In this document: one piece after another, positions 1 through 5,385 of the stretch
Layout: the number at the start of each line of letters is the position of its first letter
How positions within the stretch are numbered: position 1 is the first letter of the stretch
From: an uncultured Bacteroidales bacterium
GTDB lineage: Bacteria; Bacteroidota; Bacteroidia; Bacteroidales; UBA932
Reading direction: 5' to 3'
NCBI GenBank assembly: GCA_945874815.1
Contig: CAMCIE010000119.1
Location: forward strand, 1-5,385
DNA: 5,385 nucleotides
Translations under genes and position numbers: made by a program
The notes under the pieces: model-generated
Databases searched by the model: none
What the model was told of the DNA's origin: nothing
Seen by the model: the letters and a program-made list of their open reading frames with translations, nothing else

Positions 1-395
1 AGTGAAGCGGCAACTCCGGAAGCCACGATGGTCTTTTTCCCAATGGAATCGCAAAGGGTGAAATCAACCTCAGGGAACATTACTGCCAGCGGAATGCCTG
101 GGAAACCGCCTCCGGTCCCAAGGTCCAGTACCTTCAGCCTGCCGCCATTTCCGTTAACTCCGGAAGTAAAGGCATCGAACGCCTCCGGCATCTGATATGT
201 CAGGAAGGCCGCAATGGCAAGCGAGTGGAGAACGTGGTGGCTGTACAGTTGGTCAATGTCCTTTCTGGAGATTACATTGATTTTGGAATTCCAGTCACGG
301 TACAGCATATCCATAGCCGCGAATTGCTCCAACTGTTCCGGACGAAGCTGGGGAAATGATTCGGTAATTATTGTTTTGAAATCTTCGTAATTCAT
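1..395 (-). CDS. rsmG: 16S rRNA (guanine-N7) methyltransferase RsmG, 5' part, cut by the window edge
   Basis: RsmG (GidB) is a cytosolic SAM-dependent enzyme that makes the m7G in the 530 loop of 16S rRNA (G527 in E. coli). I read 131 codons from ATG at 395-393; the C-terminal part of this roughly 200-residue family lies outside the window. Seen directly: an N-terminal helical part with the family pattern YRDWNSKINVISRKD (residues 32-46) followed by HHVLHSLAI (53-61), then the Rossmann SAM-binding glycine motif VLDLGTGGGFPGIPLAVMFPE (89-109, read as two pieces VLDLGTGGGFPG and IPLAVMFPE), and LCDSIGKK (114-121) at the second nucleotide-contact strand. The ATG gives the normal family N-terminus; no other ATG precedes it in frame nearby, and no clear Shine-Dalgarno is seen. 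It is the third gene of the leftward set, 101 bp after the sigma gene, with no convincing terminator between, so cotranscription is likely but not shown. The family assignment is firm. Confidence 0.95.
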   Translation of the reverse strand, partial: MNYEDFKTIITESFPQLRPEQLEQFAAMDMLYRDWNSKINVISRKDIDQLYSHHVLHSLAIAAFLTYQMPEAFDAFTSGVNGNGGRLKVLDLGTGGGFPGIPLAVMFPEVDFTLCDSIGKKTIVASGVAAS

Positions 396-429
396 TGATA
401 TATATAAATTTATAGTATTAATTTCTGGC

Positions 430-448
430 GGGCATATCTTCCATGCCC
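430..448. repeat. Small perfect hairpin in the sigma-rsmG gap
   Basis: gggcat (430-435) pairs with atgccc (443-448) around a 7-nt loop. It sits inside the first 30-bp repeat unit. In the second unit only the ggcat arm is preserved, so the hairpin is not shared by both units. There is no adjacent T-run for intrinsic termination. It could stabilise or process the sigma-rsmG transcript. Confidence 0.45.
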
Positions 449-496
449 TAAGAGTGGATTGGCATGTCTTCCTGCTCCGAAAGATGGTCCGGCATG
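431..496. repeat. Degenerate 30-bp direct repeat (two units plus a 6-bp start of a third)
   Basis: Units begin at 431, 461 and 491 on the plus strand. The first 12 bases are ggcatatcttcc and ggcatgtcttcc (11 of 12 identical), and the third start is ggcatg. Over the full 30 bp the first two units agree at 18 positions. The period is ten codons, and the minus-strand frame that continues past the sigma TAG reads HAGPSFGAGR then HANPLLGHGR then YA. It may be a decayed protein tail or a small dispersed intergenic repeat; the sequence alone does not decide. Confidence 0.55.
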
Positions 497-1096
497 CTAA
501 AGCAGTTCGTCAGAATAATCCATCATCTTGAGCAGCATGGCTTTAGCCCTGCGTATCTTGGTTTTGACAGTGTTGATAGGCATATCCAGCGCATCCGCAA
601 TCTCCTTATATCCGAAATTGTCGATGAGATTCATCTTTGCCACAAGCCTGTAATCTTCCTTCAACTTTTCAATATTGTTCAGCCATTTGTCATACTCCTG
701 CTGGTTGATTATGTCCTCCTCGGGATTGTGAATCATTGCAGGAAGTTCCTTCAACTCTGCCAATTCTTCGTTGATGGATGTAGTAGGAAGATTGGTCTTC
801 TCCCTGTCGTGTTTTGAAAGGTGGTCAAAAGCCGTGTTTCGGGCAATCCTGTACAGCCAAGTTGAAAACTTGAACTCAGGATTATATGAATCGATCTGGC
901 TGAAAGCCTTCTGAAAACTCTCAAGGCAAATGTCTTCAATATCTTCTTTCTGACTGACATAACGGGCTATGTGACTTTTCACGCCCCCGTTGTACCTGGT
1001 ATATAGCACGATGAATGCGGCCTGATTCTGTTCAATGGCAAGCCTTACGAGTTCCTCATCGCACAGTTTAGTGAGCTTCGAGCCAGTTGCTTCCAT
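497..1096 (-). CDS. RNA polymerase sigma factor, sigma-70 family, ECF-like
   Basis: A 199-residue two-domain sigma factor, which binds core RNA polymerase and directs it to a particular promoter class. Region 2 spans about residues 14-97: EDIEDICLESFQKAFSQI (51-68) is the core-binding helix 2.2, and KFSTWLYRIARNTAFDHLSK (76-95) corresponds to the -10 recognition and melting part. An acidic linker (about 100-135) has no region 3. Region 4 (about 140-192) ends with the helix-turn-helix FGYKEIADALDMPINTVKTK (161-180) followed by IRRAK, which would read the -35 or -33 element. The length and the lack of regions 1 and 3 fit ECF factors. The ATG at 1096 is the only ATG before an in-frame TAA five codons upstream; a weak GGA lies 8 nt before it. 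The start lies within polA, overlapping its last 29 nt in another frame, which suggests translational coupling. No anti-sigma gene, membrane protein or sensor follows; the next gene is rsmG. The target regulon cannot be deduced here. Confidence 0.93.
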   Translation of the reverse strand: MEATGSKLTKLCDEELVRLAIEQNQAAFIVLYTRYNGGVKSHIARYVSQKEDIEDICLESFQKAFSQIDSYNPEFKFSTWLYRIARNTAFDHLSKHDREKTNLPTTSINEELAELKELPAMIHNPEEDIINQQEYDKWLNNIEKLKEDYRLVAKMNLIDNFGYKEIADALDMPINTVKTKIRRAKAMLLKMMDYSDELL

Positions 1097-3731
1097 GATT
1101 GCATTCCACAGTTAAAGGTACAGACAAAGAAATAACATTTTCCATTTCCTCCCTGACGAGATTCTCCAAAAACTCGACCTCCTCTTTTACAGCATCAAAG
1201 ACAAGCTCATCGTGAATCTGAAGGACCATCCTGCTTTTAAGCCCCTCTTCCATTATGCGCCTGTCCACGTTGATCATGGCGAGTTTGATGATATCAGCAG
1301 AAGTGCCCTGGATAGGAGCATTCACGGCGTTTCTCTCAGCCAGAGAACGCACGGTCGCATTCTTTGAATTGATATCCGGAAGATAGCGCCTCCTGCCGAA
1401 GAGGGTTTCCACATATCCGCATTCCCTTGCCGCCACGAGAGTATCATTTATATATGATGAAATAGCCGGAAAATTCTCAAAATAGTCGTCGATTATCTTC
1501 TTCGCTTCGGCCCGGCTCAGCTTCAGCCTCTGGGAAAGCCCGAAAGCTGAAATTCCGTACATGATGCCGAAGTTCGCCGTCTTGGCAATCCTCCTCTGGT
1601 CTGCCGTCACTTCGCTCAGGTCAATTCCGAAAATCTTTGCAGCAGTGGTGGCATGCACGTCCTGACCTTTCCGGAAAGCCTCGATCAGATGTGAATCGCA
1701 GCTGAGGTGCGCCATAATCCTCAGTTCAATCTGCGAATAGTCCGCCGAAATGATTACCCCGTCCGGGCGGCTTGGTACGAAAGCCTTGCGGATTTCCCTG
1801 CCCCTGTCCGTCCTGATAGGGATGTTCTGCAGGTTTGGCTTTGATGAACTCAACCTTCCGGTGGCTGTAAGTGCCTGATTGAAAGTCGTATGTATCTTAC
1901 CTGTCACATCAGAGATGAAAGCAGGGAAGGGCTCGATGTAGGTTGAGAGCAGCTTCTTTACACCTCTGTATTCAAGAATTTCATTGATGATGGGATGCTT
2001 GTCGGCGAGTGCAGTGAGGGTGTCCTCGTCGGTAGGATAGGTATATCTCACGCCGGATTTGGGCTTCATCTTCGGGTCAACCTTCAGTTTTTCAAACATA
2101 ACGGTGCCTATCTGCTTGGGAGACATGATGTTAAGGTCCGGTTCACCGGCTAGTTCGCGCACTCTGTCCTGAATCTCTTTCATTTCAACCGACAAAGCTG
2201 AAGCATAACGGCGGAGCTGTGCGGTATCAATCTTGACACCCTCTCTTTCCATACGTGAAAGCACCTTCATAAGTGGCTCTTCCATAGTTAGATACAGCTT
2301 TTCAAGACCGTGATCCTCCAACTCCTGCATGACCTTTTCTCCGAGCATTGCCGTGATTGCCACCTCTTCGGCTTTTGCTGTTGAATCATCCTCCTGGGGA
2401 ACGTCATCGAAAAGGGACAGGGACTGTTCCCCTGGTTCCGATTTGCTTCCCGCCCCGATGATATAATCCAGATAAGTACGCGCAAGGATATCTATCTTGT
2501 GGCTTTTCTCCGGGTTGATGAGGTAGTGCATCAGTTCGATGTCGTACATGCGGCCATTGATTCCAAAGCCGTTATGCGCGAGTATATTTATCTGATATTT
2601 AAGGTCATACCCATATTTGTCGATTTTGTCGTCTTCGAGGATGGACCTTAATTCGGCGGCACTGCCTTCCGTGAAATATGCTCCTGTTCCGTCGTCATTG
2701 CAAACGGCCGCGGTGATTTTTCTGATACCGCCGAATATGCCCGGTGAATCAGCCTCTGCCAGAATGGAGACTTTTCCTTTTGTCCTTGCCCTCATGCAAA
2801 ACTTATCGCACGGGATGCTTTCGATGGTAATGCTCTTTTTCGGCTGTTCCTGTGCAACTTGAACATGGGCAATATATTTTTTCAGGGAGGTAAATTCATA
2901 TTTTTCGAACAGGTCGGCCACCTCGGGAGCATAGACAAAGTCCACCTTCATCTGCTCGCTCGTTGCCTCAAGTTCTATGTCTGTCTTGATGGTGACTAGG
3001 TCATGACTCATGGATACATGGCCTCTGGCATTCTCGAAAGCCTCCCTTTGTCTGGGAGTCAGCTCATTGATATGCTGATAGATATTCTCTACAGTACCGA
3101 ATTTGCCAATCAGTTTTCCGGCACCGACTTCCCCTACACCCTTGACTCCGGGAACATTGTCCGCTGTGTCTCCGCATATAGTGAGGATTTCAATGACCTG
3201 CTCCGGAGAACTTATTCCATATTTTGCACAGATCGCATTCCTGTCCACAAGCTCGTTATCTCCGCCTCCCTTGCCTGGCTTGAACTGGAAGATATGCTCT
3301 GAAATCAACTGTCCGTAATCCTTGTCCGGAGTGACCATATAAACGTCAAATCCTTCTTTTTCAGCCTTTTTCGCCATTGAACCTATGACATCGTCGGCCT
3401 CATATCCCTTCACCATCAGCACGGGAATCCTCAAAGCCCCGCATATTTCCACCAGAGGTTCCAGCGAATCAATCACAAGCTGCGGGGTTTCATCCCGGGT
3501 CCCCTTATATTCAGGATACATTTCGTGCCTGAAAGTCCCCCCGGGAGGGTCGAACGCCACTGCCAGATGCGTAGGCTTCTCTTTTTCAATGAGTTCCAGA
3601 AGATATTTGGTGAATCCGAAAAGAATGGACATGTCCGCACCCTTGGAATTGATCATCGGGTGGCGCAGGAATGCGTAATACATCTTGAATACCAGAGCAT
3701 GTCCGTCAATCAGGAACAGTCTTTTTTCCAT
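1068..3731 (-). CDS. polA: DNA polymerase I, with intact 5' nuclease and polymerase and an apparently inactive 3'-5' exonuclease domain
   Basis: An 887-residue family A polymerase that fills gaps in repair and removes RNA primers from Okazaki fragments. Residues 1 to about 290 are the 5' nuclease: D9 in FLIDGHALVF, D61 in AFDPPGGTFRHE, YKGTR (75-79), EADD (111-114), TPDKD (134-138) and GDTADNVPGVKGVGE (187-201) with the helix-hairpin-helix. Residues about 305-470 have the place of the proofreading domain, but its catalytic acids look replaced (L324, Q380, A458; see findings). The polymerase domain is complete: TGRLSSSKPNLQNIP (624-638), motif A with D664 and E669, motif B with R713, K717, F721 and Y725, and motif C QIHDELVFD (838-846) with D841. 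The length lies between Taq (832) and E. coli (928). ATG 3731 is preceded in frame by a TAA nine nt upstream, and AAGGA lies 3 nt before it. It is first in the leftward set and overlaps the sigma gene start. Confidence 0.98.
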   Translation of the reverse strand: MEKRLFLIDGHALVFKMYYAFLRHPMINSKGADMSILFGFTKYLLELIEKEKPTHLAVAFDPPGGTFRHEMYPEYKGTRDETPQLVIDSLEPLVEICGALRIPVLMVKGYEADDVIGSMAKKAEKEGFDVYMVTPDKDYGQLISEHIFQFKPGKGGGDNELVDRNAICAKYGISSPEQVIEILTICGDTADNVPGVKGVGEVGAGKLIGKFGTVENIYQHINELTPRQREAFENARGHVSMSHDLVTIKTDIELEATSEQMKVDFVYAPEVADLFEKYEFTSLKKYIAHVQVAQEQPKKSITIESIPCDKFCMRARTKGKVSILAEADSPGIFGGIRKITAAVCNDDGTGAYFTEGSAAELRSILEDDKIDKYGYDLKYQINILAHNGFGINGRMYDIELMHYLINPEKSHKIDILARTYLDYIIGAGSKSEPGEQSLSLFDDVPQEDDSTAKAEEVAITAMLGEKVMQELEDHGLEKLYLTMEEPLMKVLSRMEREGVKIDTAQLRRYASALSVEMKEIQDRVRELAGEPDLNIMSPKQIGTVMFEKLKVDPKMKPKSGVRYTYPTDEDTLTALADKHPIINEILEYRGVKKLLSTYIEPFPAFISDVTGKIHTTFNQALTATGRLSSSKPNLQNIPIRTDRGREIRKAFVPSRPDGVIISADYSQIELRIMAHLSCDSHLIEAFRKGQDVHATTAAKIFGIDLSEVTADQRRIAKTANFGIMYGISAFGLSQRLKLSRAEAKKIIDDYFENFPAISSYINDTLVAARECGYVETLFGRRRYLPDINSKNATVRSLAERNAVNAPIQGTSADIIKLAMINVDRRIMEEGLKSRMVLQIHDELVFDAVKEEVEFLENLVREEMENVISLSVPLTVECNHGSNWLEAH
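2409..2426 (-). other. Possible sliding-clamp-binding motif QSLSLF in PolA
   Basis: PolA residues 436-441 read QSLSLF, followed by DD and set in a polar, acidic, probably flexible stretch (about 428-456). Bacterial beta-clamp-binding peptides have consensus QL(S/D)LF or related six-residue forms, so this is a near match by eye. It lies within the degenerate 3'-5' exonuclease region, where a loop could be exposed. Binding is an inference. Confidence 0.4.
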
Positions 3732-3734
3732 TTT

Positions 3735-3739
3735 TCCTT
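3735..3739 (-). promoter_or_regulatory. polA: polA ribosome-binding site, tightly spaced
   Basis: AAGGA on the minus strand ends 3 nt before the polA ATG, closer than the usual 5-9 nt. With the in-frame TAA just upstream it supports ATG 3731 as the start. Bacteroidota often initiate without strong Shine-Dalgarno pairing, so its contribution is uncertain. Confidence 0.5.
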
Positions 3740-3755
3740 ATATTATATATGTTCG

Positions 3756-3786
3756 CAAATATAAATGAAAAACCCCACAAATGAAA
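3756..3786 (-). promoter_or_regulatory. polA: Putative polA promoter, Bacteroidota type
   Basis: On the minus strand TATATTTG (3763-3756) matches the -7 consensus TAnnTTTG exactly and lies 24 nt before the polA ATG. TTTC (3786-3783), 19 nt upstream, is one base off the -33 TTTG; an exact TTTG (3781-3778) is only 14 nt away. A second possibility is TTTG (3818-3815), 18 nt, then TATATTTA (3796-3789), whose -33 box falls in the tandem repeat. Which is used cannot be told from sequence. Confidence 0.5.
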
Positions 3787-3804
3787 CATAAATATAAAAT
3801 AGTT

Positions 3805-3861
3805 TCAATAATGTCAAATCTGTCGTATCAATAATGTCAAATCTGTCGTTTCCATAATGTC
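3805..3861. repeat. 23-bp tandem direct repeat, two copies plus a partial third
   Basis: Copy one (3805-3827) and copy two (3828-3850) differ only at the last base. A third start, tccataatgtca, at 3851-3862 matches 11 of the first 12 bases and then runs into the palindrome. Each copy contains aatgtcaaatctgtcgt, and its reverse strand contains TTTGACA. There is no spacer, so this is a tandem repeat and not a CRISPR. It may be an operator array, slippage product or fragment of a dispersed repeat. Confidence 0.85.
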
Positions 3862-3883
3862 ATGTCGAGTGTAATCGAGACAT
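3862..3883. repeat. Imperfect palindrome resembling a Bacteroidota REP-like repeat
   Basis: atgtcga (3862-3868) pairs with tcgagacat (3875-3883) through seven base pairs with a 2-nt bulge and a 6-nt loop. The core, atgtcgagtgtaatcgagac, resembles from memory the dispersed 'TGTCATTTCGAGCG...TCGAGAAATCT' type of element found between genes in many Bacteroidota genomes. No transposase or flanking target duplication is visible. Confidence 0.55.
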
Positions 3884-3892
3884 CTGATGCAA

Positions 3893-3908
3893 GGCTTTTT
3901 AGCAAGCC
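3893..3908. repeat. Small hairpin upstream of hisS
   Basis: ggctt (3893-3897) pairs with aagcc (3904-3908) around a 6-nt loop, just after the imperfect palindrome and about 37 bp before the hisS -7 element. It may be the tail of the same repeat element. The stem is short and not followed by a T-run, so I do not call it a terminator. Confidence 0.35.
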
Positions 3909-3944
3909 AATGAAACAGGATAATAGGAATTTTCAAAAAATAAC

Positions 3945-3952
3945 TAAATTTG
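3945..3952 (+). promoter_or_regulatory. hisS: Putative hisS promoter -7 element
   Basis: TAAATTTG matches the Bacteroidota -7 consensus TAnnTTTG exactly and lies 30 bp before the hisS ATG, which would give a leader of roughly 24 nt. I find no good TTTG at the -33 position (about 3920-3925 reads ataata-like sequence), so the call rests on the -7 box and its position. Confidence 0.5.
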
Positions 3953-3971
3953 CAAGCTTGACTATAAAAAT

Positions 3972-3976
3972 AAGGA
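3972..3976 (+). promoter_or_regulatory. hisS: hisS ribosome-binding site
   Basis: AAGGA lies six nt before the hisS ATG, a normal spacing. It fixes the start together with the in-frame TAA that immediately precedes the ATG. Confidence 0.65.
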
Positions 3977-3982
3977 ACTTAA

Positions 3983-5385
3983 ATGGCACAGAAACCATCA
4001 ATCCCAAAGGGGACCAGAGACTTTGGCCCGGCGGAAATGGCCGGCAGGAATTATATCTTCGACACAATACGTTCTGTCTTCAGAACTTATGGATATGCAC
4101 CTATCGAGACTCCTTCAATGGAGAATCTCAGCACTCTTCTCGGCAAATATGGCGACGAGGGTGACAAACTCCTTTTCCGTATCCTGAATTCGGGCGATGC
4201 ATTTTCACATATCAATTACGATGATTATAAAGTAGAAGGTACAGAGGATTGCTACAACAGCAAAGCCCTTTCACTGAAAGTCTGCGAAAAAGGTCTGAGA
4301 TACGACCTTACCGTGCCGTTTGCCCGTTATGTCGTTCAACATCAGAATGAGATTTCATTCCCGTTCAAACGCTTCCAGATTCAGCCAGTCTGGCGTGCAG
4401 ACCGTCCTCAAAAAGGACGCTACAGAGAGTTTTATCAGTGTGATGTTGATGTAATCGGTTCTAAGTCATTGCTTAATGAGCTTGAACTTGTCCAGATGGT
4501 GGACAGGGTCTTCACTCTTTTTGACGTAAGAGTCTGCATAAAAATAAATAACAGAAAGATCCTTACTGGAATGGCGGAAATTTGCGGATTCCCCGAAAAA
4601 GTAGTGGATATCACAGTTGCAATCGACAAGATTGACAAGATTGGCCTGGGGGCAGTCGAGGCTGAGATGATTCAGAACGGTCTTAGTCAGGAAGCCGTCG
4701 AGGTCATACGTCCTGTGCTTGAGTTGAGTGGCACGACATCGGAAAAAATTGCAGTCATGCGTGACCTCATGGGAGGAAAATCCGCTTCCGGCATCGTTTC
4801 AGAAACCGGTTTGAAGGGACTGGATGAACTTGAGGAACTGTTCGGTCTCATTGATGCCGCAAACATCAGCCATGAAGTTGAAATCGACCTCTCACTTGCA
4901 AGAGGACTCAATTATTATACAGGAGCAATATTCGAGGTAAAGGCAAAGGATTTTGCTATCGGAAGCATATGCGGAGGCGGCCGCTACGACAACTTGACAG
5001 GCATTTTCGGTCTTCCGGACATGTCAGGAGTAGGTATCTCCTTCGGCGCGGACCGAATCTATGATGTGCTCAAAGGCCTCGACAAATTCCCAGCAGAAGT
5101 TACTTCTTCGACAAAAGTCCTCTTTGCAAACATGGGCCAGGCCGAGCTGCGCTACCTGATTCCGCTTGTGAAAGCCCTTCGTGAGAGCGGTGTCGCATGC
5201 GAAATCTATCCTGAGTCTTCAAAATTGAAGAAGCAGTTCGACTATGCTGACAAGAAACTGATTCCGTTCATCTCTATCAATGGTGAAACCGAGGTGTCCG
5301 GATCGATGGTGAACATCAAGAATCTCTCCACCGGAGTTCAAAGCTCTTTCTCCAAAGACGACCTGTCAGGCATCCTCGCATTTTT
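3983..5385 (+). CDS. hisS: Histidyl-tRNA synthetase, 3' end cut by the window edge
   Basis: HisRS is a cytosolic class II synthetase that activates histidine with ATP and attaches it to tRNA-His, normally as a homodimer. I read 467 codons plus two bases, with no stop before the edge; judged by the family, only a few residues are missing. The N-terminus [13 protein letters not shown] (4-16) is typical. Class II motif 1 lies around [10 protein letters not shown] (41-50); motif 2 runs through [20 protein letters not shown] (135-154), with R138 the expected ATP-contacting arginine. The histidine-specific motif is RGLNYYTG (307-314), motif 3 is CGGGRYDNL (330-338) plus [11 protein letters not shown] (349-359) with R358, and the C-terminal anticodon-binding domain starts near residue 375. 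The HisA motif has Asn where many bacteria have Asp (RGLDYY), as I recall for Bacteroides HisRS. The start is fixed by an in-frame TAA immediately before the ATG and by AAGGA six nt upstream. The gene diverges from polA and has its own promoter-like sequence. Confidence 0.97.
   Translation, partial: MAQKPSIPKGTRDFGPAEMAGRNYIFDTIRSVFRTYGYAPIETPSMENLSTLLGKYGDEGDKLLFRILNSGDAFSHINYDDYKVEGTEDCYNSKALSLKVCEKGLRYDLTVPFARYVVQHQNEISFPFKRFQIQPVWRADRPQKGRYREFYQCDVDVIGSKSLLNELELVQMVDRVFTLFDVRVCIKINNRKILTGMAEICGFPEKVVDITVAIDKIDKIGLGAVEAEMIQNGLSQEAVEVIRPVLELSGTTSEKIAVMRDLMGGKSASGIVSETGLKGLDELEELFGLIDAANISHEVEIDLSLARGLNYYTGAIFEVKAKDFAIGSICGGGRYDNLTGIFGLPDMSGVGISFGADRIYDVLKGLDKFPAEVTSSTKVLFANMGQAELRYLIPLVKALRESGVACEIYPESSKLKKQFDYADKKLIPFISINGETEVSGSMVNIKNLSTGVQSSFSKDDLSGILAF

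Larger units (their letters stand above)
396..496. other. Intergenic gap between the sigma gene and rsmG
   Basis: These 101 bp hold a degenerate 30-bp repeat next to the sigma stop codon, a six-base-pair hairpin, and an AT-rich stretch just before rsmG that includes the perfect 12-bp palindrome tataaatttata (403-414). No T-tract follows the hairpin on either strand, so I do not call a terminator. Within the AT-rich part, TAAATTTA (405-412) is one base from the Bacteroidota -7 consensus, but it ends only 9 nt before the rsmG ATG and would leave almost no leader. Confidence 0.6.
3732..3982. other. Divergent polA/hisS intergenic region
   Basis: These 251 bp are clearly AT-richer than the flanking genes. 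From left to right they hold the polA ribosome-binding site and promoter-like elements (to about 3818), two 23-bp tandem repeats (3805-3850), an imperfect palindrome (3862-3883), a small hairpin (3893-3908), and the hisS promoter-like element and ribosome-binding site (3945-3977). No protein-coding or structured RNA gene is supported in it. Confidence 0.8.

Noticed and set aside
405..412. Separate rsmG promoter (TAAATTTA)
   Set aside because: It differs from the -7 consensus at the last base, is part of a plain AT palindrome, and is too near the start codon to leave a leader.
430..448. Intrinsic terminator after the sigma gene
   Set aside because: The stem is only six base pairs and no T-run follows it on either strand.
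464..817. 117-codon plus-strand open frame antisense to the sigma gene
   Set aside because: It lies wholly opposite well-supported coding sequence for most of its length, has no recognisable domain, and reads like a shadow frame.
2617..3764. Several plus-strand open frames opposite polA (for example 3003-3302 and 3385-3678)
   Set aside because: They are antisense to the conserved 5' nuclease and central part of PolA and show no protein-family signal.
3805..3861. CRISPR array
   Set aside because: The copies are directly adjacent with no spacers, there are only two full copies, and no cas gene is present.
3862..4164. 100-codon plus-strand open frame starting in the palindrome and overlapping the hisS start
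   Set aside because: It runs out of frame over the conserved N-terminus of HisRS and begins inside a repeat; no family features.
1..5385. An undescribed defence or mobile system
   Set aside because: All four long reading frames are well-known housekeeping or regulatory families, and the gaps are too short for further genes.

Overview
The window looks like an ordinary housekeeping segment of a Bacteroidota chromosome, most likely order Bacteroidales. The basis is threefold: the HisRS has the Bacteroides-type N-terminus and inserts, the putative promoters carry the Bacteroidota -7 element TAnnTTTG, and Shine-Dalgarno sequences are weak or absent on some genes. The assignment rests on remembered family features, not on a search. 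I cannot name a genus.

Layout: three genes run leftward (minus strand) in the order polA (3731-1068), an ECF-type sigma-70 family factor (1096-497) and rsmG (395 to the left edge, where it is cut off). The sigma start codon lies inside the end of polA (29-nt overlap), so these two are probably transcribed together and translationally coupled. A 101-bp gap with a degenerate 30-bp repeat and a small hairpin separates the sigma gene from rsmG. hisS (3983 to the right edge, missing only its last few codons) runs rightward, divergent from polA. The 251-bp polA/hisS intergenic region holds a putative promoter for each gene, two near-identical 23-bp tandem repeats, and a short imperfect palindrome resembling dispersed REP-like repeats of Bacteroidota.

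Functionally, polA does replication and repair synthesis and Okazaki primer removal, the sigma factor redirects RNA polymerase, RsmG methylates 16S rRNA and HisRS charges tRNA-His. There is no obvious shared pathway beyond information processing. I see no mobile gene, CRISPR array, RNA gene or evident new system. The points worth a second look are the apparently dead proofreading domain of PolA with a possible sliding-clamp-binding motif in its linker, the sigma/polA overlap without an anti-sigma gene, the in-frame 10-codon repeat after the sigma stop codon, and the repeat cluster between the divergent promoters.
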